Source: Pilatotrama ljubarskyi (lineage: Eukaryota > Basidiomycota > Agaricomycetes > Polyporales > Polyporaceae). Taken from it: 64,000 nucleotides of DNA. The notes under the pieces are model-generated. The model worked only from the letters and a program-made list of their open reading frames with translations. It did no database searches and was not told the DNA's origin. Location: assembly GCA_022385805.1 (NCBI GenBank), contig MU277678.1:603413-667412 (forward strand). Reading direction: 5' to 3'. Positions 1 to 11,275 of this stretch are shown here, one piece after another; position 1 is the stretch's first letter, and every line of letters starts with the position of its first letter. Position numbers and translations under genes: made by a program.

Positions 1-1617
1 AAGTCGCTTCCCCACAGTCGCGGCATACGTTCCCCTGGACCATCACGTCTCTCACACTCTACCGTCGTCCAGGACCAGGATGACGAATCTGACGGTTCTG
101 TGGGCGGTGGTTCCCCTGACTTTGGCAACTACGGCAACGATATGGACGACGAGGAAGACTACCCACAGCAAGACCCGCACACGCCTCGAAAGGGACAGAC
201 GCCGCATCGTACCAGTTTCGCCCAGATGGATCAGGAGGCTGAGGAGGAGGCCCAGGTCGAGGATGAGATGGACTACGATCGGTCTCCAAGTGCGAAGGTG
301 CGCGGCAAGCAGCGCGCCAGCTTTGTATCACCCCCACCGCCTCCTCCAGATGACGACATGGAGCCTGAGATAGAACAGGGGCTGCAGGACGTTGAGCAGG
401 AGCATATAGAAGAGGATGATGAGGAGCCGCCAAACAAGAAGGGTGGGAAGAGGAAGAGGGACAAGGAGGCTGCCAGCAAGACCATCCGGAAGGAGAACCA
501 GGGCGGGAAACCTCGAGAGAAGGCACGACCTCGGAAAGACATTGTGCTACGTGAACGTATGTCTGCGATTCCGGTCCTTAACATGCTCGATATTCATTCT
601 TGTCGCAGTTACCCCAGATGATGCCAACGCCGACGGTGTCAGGCGCAGCAAACGCATGCGGTACTCGCCTCTCGCATGGTGGCGGCTCGAGAAGGTTGTA
701 TATGGACGCAGAGAGTCTGGCACCAGCCTTGTGCCTAGCATCAAGGAGATCCACCGCATCCCACAGGTCAAGCCGGAGCCGCTGGGCAAGAAGAAGAGGG
801 GGGGACAGCGCAAGAAGAGTCGTACCGTCGAGCCGGAGGTCCAGCAGGTCGTTGTATACGATCCAGAAGAAGGCTGGGACGACGAGACGGATCCGTACTG
901 CAATGTGATCGAGTACGGGGAGGATGGCAAGGAGGTCACGCGCCGTAAGTACATCAAGCTCACTATATGCGGCTACGGAGGATTGAGATCTTGGCCGGCT
1001 GCGCAGGCGTTGCATTCACTTCCAAGATGGTTGCGCCAAAGGCGGCCGCTCAGGGAGCGTTCTACTTTCAGAAAATCTTTGGTGACGGCGACTTCCTCGC
1101 CGCAGGTCAGCTAATAATCCCACCCCGCTCCACCAAGCCGACCAAGGGGACCAAAGATAACACTTTTGTACGCTTGGTCGCTCTCTGTCTCCTATTGATA
1201 CTCATCGCATCGCAGGTCTTCTACGTTATTCAAGGCGCCGTGAAGTTTGCTGTGCACAAGAGCAACTTCATCCTCGCCACCGGAGGAATGTTCATGGTCC
1301 CTCGAGGCAAGCGCTTCCGTATGGATCCAGTAACCCCAGATATACTGAATCAAGTGCATATAGGCAACATATACTACATTCAGAACATCTGCGACCGCGA
1401 CGCGAAGCTCTTCTTCGCCCAGGCGCGCAAGATGCCCGAGGAGATCAAAGATGCTGCCGAGGAGGAGCAGTCCGACACTGAAGCCCGCTCCCGCTCCCGC
1501 TCCACGGCTGTCGCCCTGCGTCGCGATTCAACGGGCCGGGCATCCTCGGATACTATCAACGCCGAAGAGCCGCAGCCGAGGTCGAAGTCTCGCCGCGGCA
1601 CTTCAGCACGCTCATGA
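1..1617 (+). CDS. MIF2: CENP-C/Mif2 inner-kinetochore protein, 5'-truncated by the window
   Basis: CENP-C binds CENP-A nucleosomes and links centromeric chromatin to the outer kinetochore. The 465 visible residues start inside an acidic, low-complexity region; the frame is open from base 1, so the true start lies to the left. Exons: 1-556, 609-944, 1007-1167, 1216-1306, 1364-1617. Exon 2 carries the CENP-C signature (RRSKRMRYSPLAWWRLEKVV), whose Arg and Trp residues contact the nucleosome in known members. Exons 3-5 encode the C-terminal cupin dimerisation fold (QKIFGDGDFLAAGQ, YVIQGAVKFAVHKSNF, ATGGMFMVPRG, NICDRDAKLFFAQARK). The intron at 1307-1363 has a GC donor; removing it restores the family motif VPRGN-YYI-NICDRD. 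After the cupin comes a Ser/Arg-rich tail of about 60 residues. A Ser/Tyr-rich open stretch in another frame follows the stop and could be an alternative or frameshifted tail. Family assignment is firm; the exact C terminus is not. Confidence 0.93.
1307..1363 (+). other. GC-AG intron in the CENP-C gene
   Basis: The donor is GAG|GCAAGC and the acceptor CATATAG|GC, with a branch-like TACTGAAT at about 1342. The 57-nt length keeps the frame, so a reader could mistake it for coding sequence. Only its removal joins VPRG to N-IYYIQNICDRD, which is how the cupin fold reads in CENP-C relatives. Confidence 0.8.
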
Positions 1618-1735
1618 TCCCCCATCCTCAAGCACCCACTCTTACGGCTCCCTCAACACCGCATCCAATCTATCCTCGATGGACTCTTCATATAGCGGTG
1701 ACTATATGCACCGGTTGTATGCTGACGCTGAGTAG

Positions 1736-2389
1736 TGATCGCGTCGATTCCTTGTATGATCTACTGCCTGCGAACAATGTTATGTAGTCATGATCCTGTA
1801 CGATCCCATGAAGCTTATATGCAGGTATGTGCATGTCGTCTTCCTGTCAGAAGGCAACCACCATTCTAGCGTGCTCAGTGGAGTCTCCCCTGATTGATCC
1901 GCTCGTGAACGTCTTTCGGATCGCCGGGACTTGGGCCTCCCTGCATCACTTATTCGTGAAAGGATTCAGGTAGCTCCAGGAGTGACTCAAATGGTTCTTG
2001 ATATCCGCGCGGATCCACACCCGTACTAGCAGCGTCGTTAATTTATCGTGCAACTCTAGACTTCGGAACGCAGTCGGGATTAATCCCTTCCCTGGCAGCA
2101 GTGGAATATGCTTGCGCACTAAATACACGGGCGAAACCGCTCGCGTATGGGAGGCGTGGAAATCAAGGAGGATTAAGATTCCATTGCCATACTGAGGGTG
2201 TAGGGGGACGATGTCGACGATGTACATGGGCAGAGACTAGTGTGATCCGTAATCCAGTGAGTGAAGCGTAAGATAGACAGACACTACTAGCTAACTACTG
2301 AGAGAACGAAATGACCGAAAGAAAGCAAGCAGATATATAGGTGCCAGGTCAAGCGGCGCGAGCAGCCCTGTCTTTCCTCAGCGCCCACG
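1736..2389. other. Intergenic region between convergent genes
   Basis: This holds the 3' flanks of CENP-C and of the disordered-protein gene on the other strand. Only short chance open frames are present on either strand; I see no RNA gene or repeat. Confidence 0.6.
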
Positions 2390-5300
2390 TCAGATCATCC
2401 CAGAGCGCAGCTGTTGGGGCGGGACCTTGGGTCGCGAAGGAAGGGTCTTTGGTCTGCTGGCAGGGCTGGCAGGTAATCCAGGACGTCCGCCGAGGGGGAT
2501 GGCCATGGATGCTCCCCTAGGGGGCGGCGGGAGTGGGTGAGCAGGTGGTGGAGGGAGCGGATGGCTGGGAGGAGGGAGTGGCGGGAGAGGTGCGGGGCGA
2601 GGAGAGGTATATGCAGCCGGCCCAGAGGGCAGACCTCTGACGGATTGAGGGTTGCTCTGAGGGACGCTCTCGGGAACGGTGGGGAAGGAATCGTACAGGC
2701 CAGCCGTGTCAAGCGCCTCCGTTATGCCAGTGGTAGAGACACTTGCGATAGACTTCCAAGAGGAGCGGCGGGAAAGCTGGGGCTGTCCAGGTGGGGGTAT
2801 AGGGGCGAGGCCGTTGGCATCAGGGGCAGAATTACCTGGGACAGGCGGAGGAAGACCGCGTGGAGGCTGAGGCTGAGGCGGAAGAGGAAGGGGACGAGGG
2901 GGACGAGGCAGGACCCTCTGTGAGCCTGACAGACCATCTTCATCATCTACATATATCCCGTCAGACGGATCATCGGTAAGGTGCAAGCGAGCTGCGTACC
3001 TCCAGAAGCGATCGCAACATCTGCACCCTGGTTGCTGCCGTCCTTCCTGTGCAACAGTCTGTCGGCGAAGTTGGTCGCGCGCGAGAAGCTGTTCTTGAAC
3101 ATCGTCGAGCTCCGCCGCATGGACCCAATCTCGCTCACCGAACCGTCGTATGGTGGAGTCGGAGGCGTGGCGACCATGACAGAGTCCTCCGAGGATGAGC
3201 CCACGCTATCGCGCGAATCGGCTGATGGCCGCAGGCTGCCGGAGCTCTTCGCTCGCGAGAGCAAGTTGGTCAGGTATCCAGTACGCGGGGGACTCTTCGG
3301 AGGTGGAGGCGGCGGCGGAGTCGAGCTTTGATTGTTCCTCGATGAAGGTGACGTGTGCGCCATTGCACTCTTCGGGCGAGGAGGCAACGGGATGCGTACG
3401 GCGTTCGGATCTGCCGTTAGGAACATGGGTTGCAGCCCTGGTCGAGAGGAGGAAGTGCTCTCGGCCGAGGGCCGCGGTAGAGTAGATTGGTCGAGGGACG
3501 GCCTGGACGGCACGCGTTCGAGAGAAGGCCGCGAAGCCTTGCGCTCAACGCTGCGCTCTGTCGACGGCCGCGTGGGACGTGGCTGGGCAGGAAGAGGGCG
3601 GCCGCTGGCGTGGAACATGCGCGCGGCGGCGCGATCCTGGGATGCCCGAGCGAAGCTCTCCTGATCCTCAGGAGACTCTGGCAAGTCCTGCGTGGGCCTA
3701 GGTCTGTCGGATGATGAACGGCTGAGGGCAGGGGGAGGGCTGGACGTAGATTGAGGCGCAGCGCGCGGCTTCTTCGACGGAGTGCGAACATCCGCCAACT
3801 GCTTCTCGAATACCACCGCGTCCGCGAGCAGCGCCGCCAGATCGCTCATGCCCGACGCATTAAGAGGCGAGGGCGATGGGAGGTCGGGATACTGCATGTT
3901 CATGCTCACTGGCCGGCTCTTGCCCTCTATTACCTTCCCGTGCACCACTGCGCGGAAACCCCTGGGGCCTTCGATGGGGGTGAGCTCGGGCTCCTCGAAC
4001 GGTGCGCTAGGCGGAGCGGGAGAAACGACACGAGAACGTGTCGAGCGCCTGGATGGCTTTCTTGAAACCGGGCCTGTGGACGACGGAGAGGTGCCATCTC
4101 CCGAGTAAGTCGAGTTGGGCGAATAGTTCGACGCAGGAGAGGAAGAGGAGCCGCTCGCAGATTGCGGGGCAGGGACGAGCGTAGCGCGAGACACGGTGGG
4201 GGAAACGCGCCGACGCGGCTCGTTGACGATAACAGCATCAGATGGGTCAGGGATAGGCTCCTCCGCCTTCCTGGCTGGTGCCTGCGCGGGCTTCGCGGGC
4301 GCTGCTTGAGGAATCACTACGGAGAGAGGAGGGGATGTCACCCGTGGCGGAGTGCCCGCAATCCTGACCATGCCATCGCTGGGTGCAACGCTGCCGTGCG
4401 TGTCGGCCTTCTCGCTCTTCGTGTCTTGTTGTGCAGAGAATAGGCCGTCGTCGCTGGGAGTCTTGAGAGGGGCAGAAGTAGGGGCAGAACTTCCAGCAGA
4501 AAAGCCGTCGGAGTCAGCGCCGAATGTGCCCCTGCGGAAGCCTCTCAGCGCATTAGGGGAGTCTGGAGCCTCAGGGATAGCGGGGAGGGCCCGGCGGAAC
4601 TTCTCAGGTGCAGAGGGGGTCGTAGCGTATGCAGAGTATATGTCGCTGGCTGGGGATAGAGGCTCATCGCCGCCAGGGGAGCTGTCAACCGAGTAAACAG
4701 AAGCAGAAGCGGGCGACAGGAACTGGCTTGACTGCGTTTGCGGGTCGTCCGCCTTGTATTCGTTCCGAGACGCTCCCGTAGCGCGCGGAGGCGTCGTGGG
4801 ATCGGTGTCCTTGGAGAGATTACTCTGCTGCGCGAGGTAATCCAGGACGGCTTGGGAAGACAGTTGACCGTTAAGCGAAAACCGTTGCTTGACAGGCGTG
4901 GCGATATCAAGAGCCTCCTGTTGTAGCAGCAATTGATCGAGCATGTCCTGCACAGACTTGTGTTGGTCATTACCAAGCGCCGCCAGCGTCTCCAGGGCTG
5001 CGGCGGGGACGACGACAGCGCCAGCATCTCCAGACTGGGTGGCCCGATCGAGCTGCTCGATAACAGCCTGAACGGCGGGATCTAGAGCGACAGGGCCGTT
5101 TTCAGAGGTGAGAGATACTTCTGGGACGGTATGCGCTTGCTCGGAGTTGCCATGATCAGCCGGCGGATCAGCAGGGTCTGTCTCGACCTCCGGCTCCGGC
5201 TTTGGCGGAACGGCCTGCACTTGCTCAGGCTCTGCAATGGGTTCGTGGACGGTGGGCTTGGATTCGGTTGCTACAGGAGAGGGGGAGACGATGACTGAAG

Positions 5301-6091
5301 ATGTTGGTGCAGGCTCGTCACCGACCGATGCAGTATCATCAGCTGGCTCCGCAGTAGACGGCTCACCCGTCTCGTGCGATGACTCGGCTACCTCCTCCGA
5401 GGAATCGGCGTCGGTTGGCCCGGAAATGACGAGCTGCTCGCCTTCCTCTACGGGCACCTCGGAGACAGGCGGGGACATGAGGGCGAACGCATTCATCTGG
5501 GCCTCTTCCTGACCCCTGCCCAATGGATTGTCGGATGAGTTGAGGTCGCTATCTGAGAGAACGTCGCTGACAGACTCGCCGTTCTCGGAGTGCAAGAACG
5601 GAGAACCGGGCGGACTGGGGGACGTAGCGTAGCGTTCGAGCTCAAGACGCCTTGCATCGCGCGGTCTGGAGGTATCCCGCTTGGTTCCTTTCGTACTCGG
5701 GGGCACGGGGATGTGAGGGCGCGAGAGACCGGGGATACGGTTGCCATACAGCTCGCCGTGCCTCTTCAGCGGAGCAGGCTCATCCTGTTGCGGAATGGGA
5801 GCGAAGCCAAACCTGCTCTTCGGGGCGGGGACTGCTCCCTGCTTCTCAAAGGATGCTATGCGGTCGCGGAGATTCGTGTTCCCAGATGAAGCAGGCGGCT
5901 TCGGGAGAGTGGCAGAGGTGGAAGAGCTAGTTTGCTTGGCACTGGCTTTCTGCTGTTCTTGGAATGCAGCTATGCGGGCCTTGAGGTCGACGGGTGGGAC
6001 GGGGGCTCTGGTGGAGGTCCTAAACGGGCCACATGTCTGAGAAAAGGCGGGGCACGGGCGGACGGGGAGGGTGAGTGTGAGAGACGTACAT
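2390..6091 (-). CDS. Large disordered Pro/Ser-rich protein with RIA(A/S)F motifs
   Basis: The predicted product is 1192 aa from exons (transcript order) 6091-6090, 6019-3000 and 2946-2390. I place the start codon across an intron: AT at 6091-6090 and G at 6019, giving MTSTRAPVPPVDLKARIAAF. This is the only splice choice I found that gives an ATG directly before the conserved N terminus. The N terminus has two related motifs (DLKARIAAFQ and LRDRIASFEKQGAVPAPKS) followed by KRHGELYGNRIPGL, a combination I have met in uncharacterised basidiomycete proteins. The middle is Ser/Pro/Glu-rich; the last 180 residues are strongly proline-rich and could bind SH3 domains. No enzyme domain is visible. An actin-patch or cytoskeletal scaffold role, as for yeast Aim21-like proteins, is only a guess. 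An alternative acceptor at the preceding CAG would add TCGPFR to an Arg-rich leader and looks less likely. Confidence 0.6.
6020..6089 (-). other. Intron splitting the start codon (AT^G)
   Basis: Read on the minus strand, the donor is CAAT|GTACGT and the acceptor GTTTAG|GACC. Splicing joins AT and G into ATG followed by ACCTCCACC, in frame with the whole protein. The CT-rich sequence upstream then becomes 5' UTR. This is inferred from splice signals only. Confidence 0.5.
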
Positions 6092-6615
6092 TGAAAGAAA
6101 GGCAACGATTAAAGCAACGAGTGCAACAACGGCGACGACGACCACGAGCGACCCGCGACTGCGATGGCCTGCTCGTCGAGCTGGAGCTGAGAGAAGAACG
6201 GAGGAGATGATGGTGGAAGTGATGAACGAGCGTAGGGAGGCGTCGGGCTGAGCGGCGGCAACAACTCTGCTCCATCAACCTCTCTCCGGTCACTGATCGC
6301 TGGCGCCGACTGGGCGCTCGCGTGCCCAGCTAAACCAGATACCGCCTCGCTCTCCTGCACACATCCCGTCAATCACACACCTCACCGCCTCGAGAGTACA
6401 GATCTCGGATGTTCCAGATATCAACCTCAGTATCTGCTCTTCAGGCAGACGAAGGCACTTCTACTGCATATAAGTATAAACAGTATAGAGTCATAGGACC
6501 CGCAGATAGCACGTCGAGGGCGCCATCCATGCATCCTCGACAGGATACGTCCGATGAATCGAATACCGTCACTGTTAGCCGCAGGATATGAAAGGGAACA
6601 GCCGGGGATACATGA
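6092..6615. other. Intergenic: 5' flank of the disordered-protein gene and 3' flank of TRF4
   Basis: The first 200 bases hold the CT-rich (minus-strand) presumed leader of the neighbouring gene. In one minus frame this leader reads as a run of about 20 Val/Ala/Leu/Ile residues, but that frame has no ATG, so I treat it as untranslated. I see nothing else. Confidence 0.5.
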
Positions 6616-8823
6616 TCAATCATCGAGATCACCCGCCATAGCCTTCGAGAGCCAATACGATCTCCTGCTCGCCGTCGCCGCGTCCGCCGGACCCGCGCGC
6701 GAACCTCGAGCTTCCTCATCCAACGCTGATAGGTCGTACTCCCGTTCTTCCTCCGATATCCCGTCGTCTTCGCGAGATTGACGGGCAAACGAGTACATGT
6801 CGTCGTAGGGGTCCTCGTCGTCCGTCGTGTAAACAGTGTGCACCGTCACGTCTTCATCCGCCCGAGTGCCCGTACGCCGACGCTTTTTCGGTGGTTGCCG
6901 CCGGCTGTCAATCTCGTATCTGCTTTCCACCACGTCCGCGGGCCCGTCTGCTTCGTCATCCGACTCAGGCTCCATGTCAGCTTCACCCCATGCTGACTTG
7001 ACGCTCGCCTCCTCCGCCGCGCGAGACGTCCCATTCGCTTCGCCCATGGATGTCAGCGACGCCTGAGGGGTGATGCCCAACATGCGGTGCAGAATTTGAC
7101 GGTCGTACACCTCCTGTACCAGTCGACGATGATTGATAGTCTGCAGCAGCTGATGGTCAATGTTGATGGTCCTGACCTAGGCTCTCGGTTTCACGCACCT
7201 CTTGCGTCACTCCCATGACGCTTGCGAGGATGCTCATATCTTCTGGCTCGGGGCCCGGTCGCAACCGCACGGTCCGGCCTTCCCTGCGTGCGCTGATGAT
7301 GCTTGCCTGGGCGTAGGCTGCTGCGGTCATGATGTTGTGCGCCCCCGCCAACGTAGTGCGCACTTTCGCGATGTTGTAGGAGCCCCGCGATATGTCATTC
7401 GCTGGAAACAATCGTTCCATGTCAAAATCAGATACGGACATGAGTGAGCGCAGTGACTTACTGGGGTCACCGGGATCCTCGATGGATAGAAGCTTCTGCT
7501 GGCCGTAGTCGAGCCAGCCCCTTTGGGCCTTGTTGAAGTAGGACCCGCCGTCTCGAAGAGAGATGCCCACTTCCTGGTAGTTGAAGTAGCAACCGTAGAG
7601 CTCGAAGAACTCCATGACCAGGACGCCTAGATTCTTCGAGGGATCAATCTCTCCCCGGCGTATCTTGGGATGCATCTGCAGGAAGCTGATAGCGAGGCAC
7701 ACTATGCTGTAGCTCCCGAGCCCCCCTGTGAAGACCTCGTTCATACTCCGCTGACTCAGGAACGACTTGATGATGAGGACGAGGGCTCTGAGTGCGGGCA
7801 GCTCCTGGAGGAACCGCTTGACCACCTTGCCTGCGCTGACGCCATTGCCTTGGTTTATGCTGATGTCGACAGAGAAACGTCCATGGGTCGTGACGAACTT
7901 AATGATGGGGACCTTGGCTTTGGCGATGATTGTGACGCGGTCTGTAATCCCAGCGCGCTTCATGATGTTGGCTAATGAGTGGAGGACGGAGACCTTGTCC
8001 ATTCGGGCCATAGACTTGGAGTAGATGACCAGGTCGATATCGCTATCCATAACACTGTGAGCTAAATGCAGACGTCAGTAGAAGTATCCAACGTACCCTA
8101 ATGGCAAGTAGAGTTTCGTCTCGTAGCTGCCGAACGGCAGTACTTGCGCGTCGGGATAGCTCTTGTTCACCGCTCGCGAGACCAGTGCCACTATCAAAGA
8201 GCGGACTTCGTCTTCCACAGAGGTCGGTGAGATGTAGTTTACGAAGGCCTCCACCTCGTTGTGTAGCCTAGCATTCAAGGTCAAAGAAGCCGCGAAGCAG
8301 TATGCATGCATACAAGTGCTCACATCTCTGCCACGTTCGCGCAACTATCCCAGTCGACATCCCGGACCCAAGGAGCCCTGCGCGAAGCAGCCGCGACGCG
8401 CTGCTTCTTGTTCGCAAACCCGTCGTTGAAGTCGATCTCCTCCACCTTCCGCTTCCGCCCGGCATGCTCTCGCTCTTGGTCCCATTCCCGTTCGCGTTCC
8501 TTCTCGCGAGCCTTCCCTTTCCCCTTGTCCCACTCCCTCGCGGGCGGCCAGTCTTCCTTTACAGGCTCTGGCTCTTCGGGGTCGGAGAACGAGAACGGGA
8601 TGAAGTCCGCCTCTGTGAACGAGCTCTCCCCGCGCGCCGCTGCGTCGTCTTTCCTTGACCGCTTGCCATCGTCTGCGTCTTTGGATGAGCCAGGGGTATT
8701 TGAGCCAGAGGGTCCAGCTTCGGCGTTCTGCTGTTTCTCCTTCCTGCGTGCGCGTCGATTGGAAACCTTCTCTTCAAAGGGTGTCGAGCCTGAACTACGC
8801 TGAGAGCGCGGCTTACTTGACAT
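6616..8823 (-). CDS. TRF4: Trf4/Cid14-type non-canonical poly(A) polymerase
   Basis: This nucleotidyltransferase adds short A tails to aberrant nuclear RNAs as the catalytic subunit of the TRAMP complex, marking them for the exosome. Exons in transcript order are 8823-8324, 8267-8097, 8054-7462, 7401-7199 and 7140-6616, giving 663 aa. Residues 1-165 are charged and disordered. The catalytic core starts with LHNEVEAFVNYISPT and GSYETKLYLPLG and carries the Asp pair in SDIDLVI; the third carboxylate is in GRFSVDIS. The central domain has LVLIIKSFLSQR, GGLGSYSIVCLAISFLQMHP, the nucleotide-recognition segment with IEDPGDP-NDISRGSYNI, and MTAAAYAQA. The last 200 residues are acidic with a basic PPKKRRR nuclear-localisation-like patch. 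It shares a 288-bp upstream region with the divergent SLM3 gene. Assignment to the Trf4/PAPD5 group is firm; paralogue level is not. Confidence 0.92.
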
Positions 8824-9111
8824 ACGGAGTTGACAGTCTAGTATCTAGTCGTAAAGCGATGCAAGAGGTGTATGGTCTCAGTCAGCGAAGGAATGTAGAG
8901 CTCGTAGTGGTCGCCGTCGACTGAGGAAAGCTCAAGTGCTGCAGCATGACATTTCTGCAAGCGCCCATACTGTAAACTTGCTTTCGGCCCGCCACCACTG
9001 CTGGCCCTCATCCTCGGTCTCTGCTTGGAAGTTGGAACCTCTCAGCCACCATAGTCTAGGAGGGCGGTCGTCTAGTCTGTGCTGTGAGCTGTAGGCTGGT
9101 ATACTGTCTTG
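8824..9111. promoter_or_regulatory. Shared divergent promoter region of TRF4 and SLM3
   Basis: The two start codons face away from each other across 288 bases, so both promoters must lie here or overlap the 5' UTRs. I see no clear TATA box. The role is inferred from position only. Confidence 0.5.
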
Positions 9112-10796
9112 ATGAAAGCATGGATCACGTCTCTGCTACGCTCGCTTCCTGTCCTTCGGACGCACACTTCTGGCCCAACACCGCGGAAAGGCGACCGGGG
9201 TATGCATATCCTGCCCTGTAGCGCTATCATATGAACATGGACGTAACAATATCTATGCCTTAGTTGTCGTCGCAATGTCCGGAGGGGTCGACTCGTCTGT
9301 AACCGCTAAGCTGCTCGCAGATCAGGTGCGAGTGCTATCCGGACACGGTCTCCACTCAGCCTCTTTACCATAACGTTCGTTAGGACTATGATCTATCAGC
9401 AGTCTTCATGCGCAATTGGGACACTCGAGACGAGTCTGGGACCGACAGCGGCTGCGAGTGGAAGAAGGACTGGGAAGACGTCCAGCGCGTCTGCCGAATG
9501 CTGGGCATCCCATGTCGGATGGTACGTCTTCAGCGATTTTCCCTAGGGCACGCCATCTCACAAAAGCACTATACACTATAGGTCGACCTCTCGCGCGAGT
9601 ACTGGACCCGCGTCTTTGAACCTGCTCTGGAGATGTGGGAGGCGGGTGATACGCCCAATCCGGACATCTGGTGCAACCGGTGCGCCCGACAATATTAAGC
9701 CTATGCTAACAGAAACTCAACATCCTGAGATAGGGAAGTGAAATTTGGAGCCCTCATGGACCGCCTCACCGATGCAGACGCTTGGTTAGCCACAGGTACG
9801 CTGACACAGACAGTCAGGCAATATGATTGCTGACCTGGGTAACAGGACACTACGCTCGCAAGGTCTGGGCACGACCTCCACGGCAGATCTCCAACTTGTT
9901 TGCATATGGCAGGATCCCCTCCCGACCGCAGCTGCGGAGAGCGACCGACAGAACCAAAGACCAGACTTACTATCTCTCAGCAATCCCAGAGCAGAGCCTC
10001 GCTCGTGCTCTTTTCCCTCTTGCGCCATACAGGAAGACTGCAGTGCGAGAAATGGCTCACAAATGGGGCCTTCCGACCGCCTCCAGAGAGGAGAGCATGG
10101 GCATTTGCTTTGTGGGCGAGAAGCGCAGATTTGACAACTTTATATGTGTGCAATATGTCCTTTCGCCTATTTGGTGGCCGTGCTGATGGCTCCATACAGC
10201 GCAGTATATTCCTCCTGCACCAGGGCGCATCGTCGACCTAACGAGCGGGAAGACTGTGGGCACACACCAGGGTCTATATACATTCACCATCGGCCAAAAC
10301 GCTCGCGTCAAGGGAATGCCTGAGAAGATGTTCGTCGCACGTAAAGACAAGAAAGAGAACACCATCTACGTCGTACCTGGCTCGTGAGCGCTGTATTCTT
10401 TCGTCACGTCATGGTGTTGCAAGCTGACCAGTACTCACTGTAGTACTCACCCTGCGCTATTTCGCAAGTCAATCCTCGCCGACAAGTGGAAGTGGATCTG
10501 GGGGGACAATCCACCACCTGATATCGACGGAAGGGGGGGCTTCCGGGCACAGGTTCAGTATCGCCATAGAATGTTTGCCGTACCATGCAGGGTCTATCGG
10601 TGCGTCCGCTTGCCCACATGTTGTGTTTCCGCAGCTAACCCAGGACGTTTGCTGTAGGCTCCGGGACGATGTAATGAGAATCGACTTCAAGGATCCTCAG
10701 CCCAGTGTTGCGACAGGGCAGGTCGCTGCAGTCTGGAAGAACGACTGGTGTCTGGGCTGCGGCGTCATTTCCGAGACGCACATTGGTTCTGGGTGA
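9112..10796 (+). CDS. SLM3: Mitochondrial tRNA 2-thiouridylase (MnmA/Mtu1 family)
   Basis: The enzyme thiolates U34 of mitochondrial tRNAs for Lys, Glu and Gln, using ATP and relayed sulfur. The 408-aa model uses nine exons: 9112-9199, 9264-9325, 9384-9521, 9582-9679, 9734-9795, 9846-10145, 10200-10383, 10444-10599, 10658-10796. I chose ATG 9112 because splicing joins a basic, hydroxylated leader (MKAWITSLLRSLPVLRTHTS), a likely mitochondrial presequence, to KGDRVVVAMSGGVDSS. Diagnostic features are the ATP-binding P-loop SGGVDSS, FMRNWDTRDES, the first catalytic Cys in NPDIWCNREVKFG, TGHYAR, and the second catalytic Cys in MGICFVGEKRRFDNFI. The C-terminal beta-barrel follows (TIGQNARV, FRAQVQYRHR, PQPSVATGQVAAVW). 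All expected catalytic residues are present and the length is normal. Confidence 0.94.
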
Positions 10797-11275
10797 CACC
10801 CACATGCCGGCTGGCACCCATGAATACTGGCCGACGATGGCGTAGTCATCTACGCAGCTGTCCAAGACGGCCCCACGGGGTCGAGTTGGATGAACAGCTA
10901 TTGCGGCCGACGCACAAGTTCTGAAGTTAATAGTTGGCCCCACAAGCTGCAACTCAATCGCCATCGTCGATCAAATCTCATCTGCAGGGGGTTGTGGGAG
11001 GACGTGGTTCGCTTTCGAACCGGGCATAGAGATCGTTTCATGTAGTTCTTACGTACAACGTTGCTGGACCTGTACACCTGTACTGGTAGAGCGCCCGGGC
11101 AGCGCAACGCAGCTGAGGATTCGCGCCACCTCCGAATAGGCAGTTGCATTCCACCCTACAGAACCCTCAGCATCCCTCCAGCGTTGCTGTCTGCTCTGCC
11201 TGCACTCTCTCGCTCCTCCATCACCACGCTGCGGCTCGCGGGCTTTGTATCGGGCACATTCACAGACATTTCTGC
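10797..11275. other. Intergenic: SLM3 3' flank and SAPS gene promoter
   Basis: No gene is visible. A CT-rich stretch at 11155-11230 just before the SAPS start resembles fungal core-promoter pyrimidine tracts. I found no clear TATA box. Confidence 0.5.

Noticed and set aside
6100..6293. Apparent membrane helix (Val/Ala/Leu run) upstream of the RIA(A/S)F protein
   Set aside because: That frame has no ATG before an in-frame stop; a CT-rich leader explains it better.
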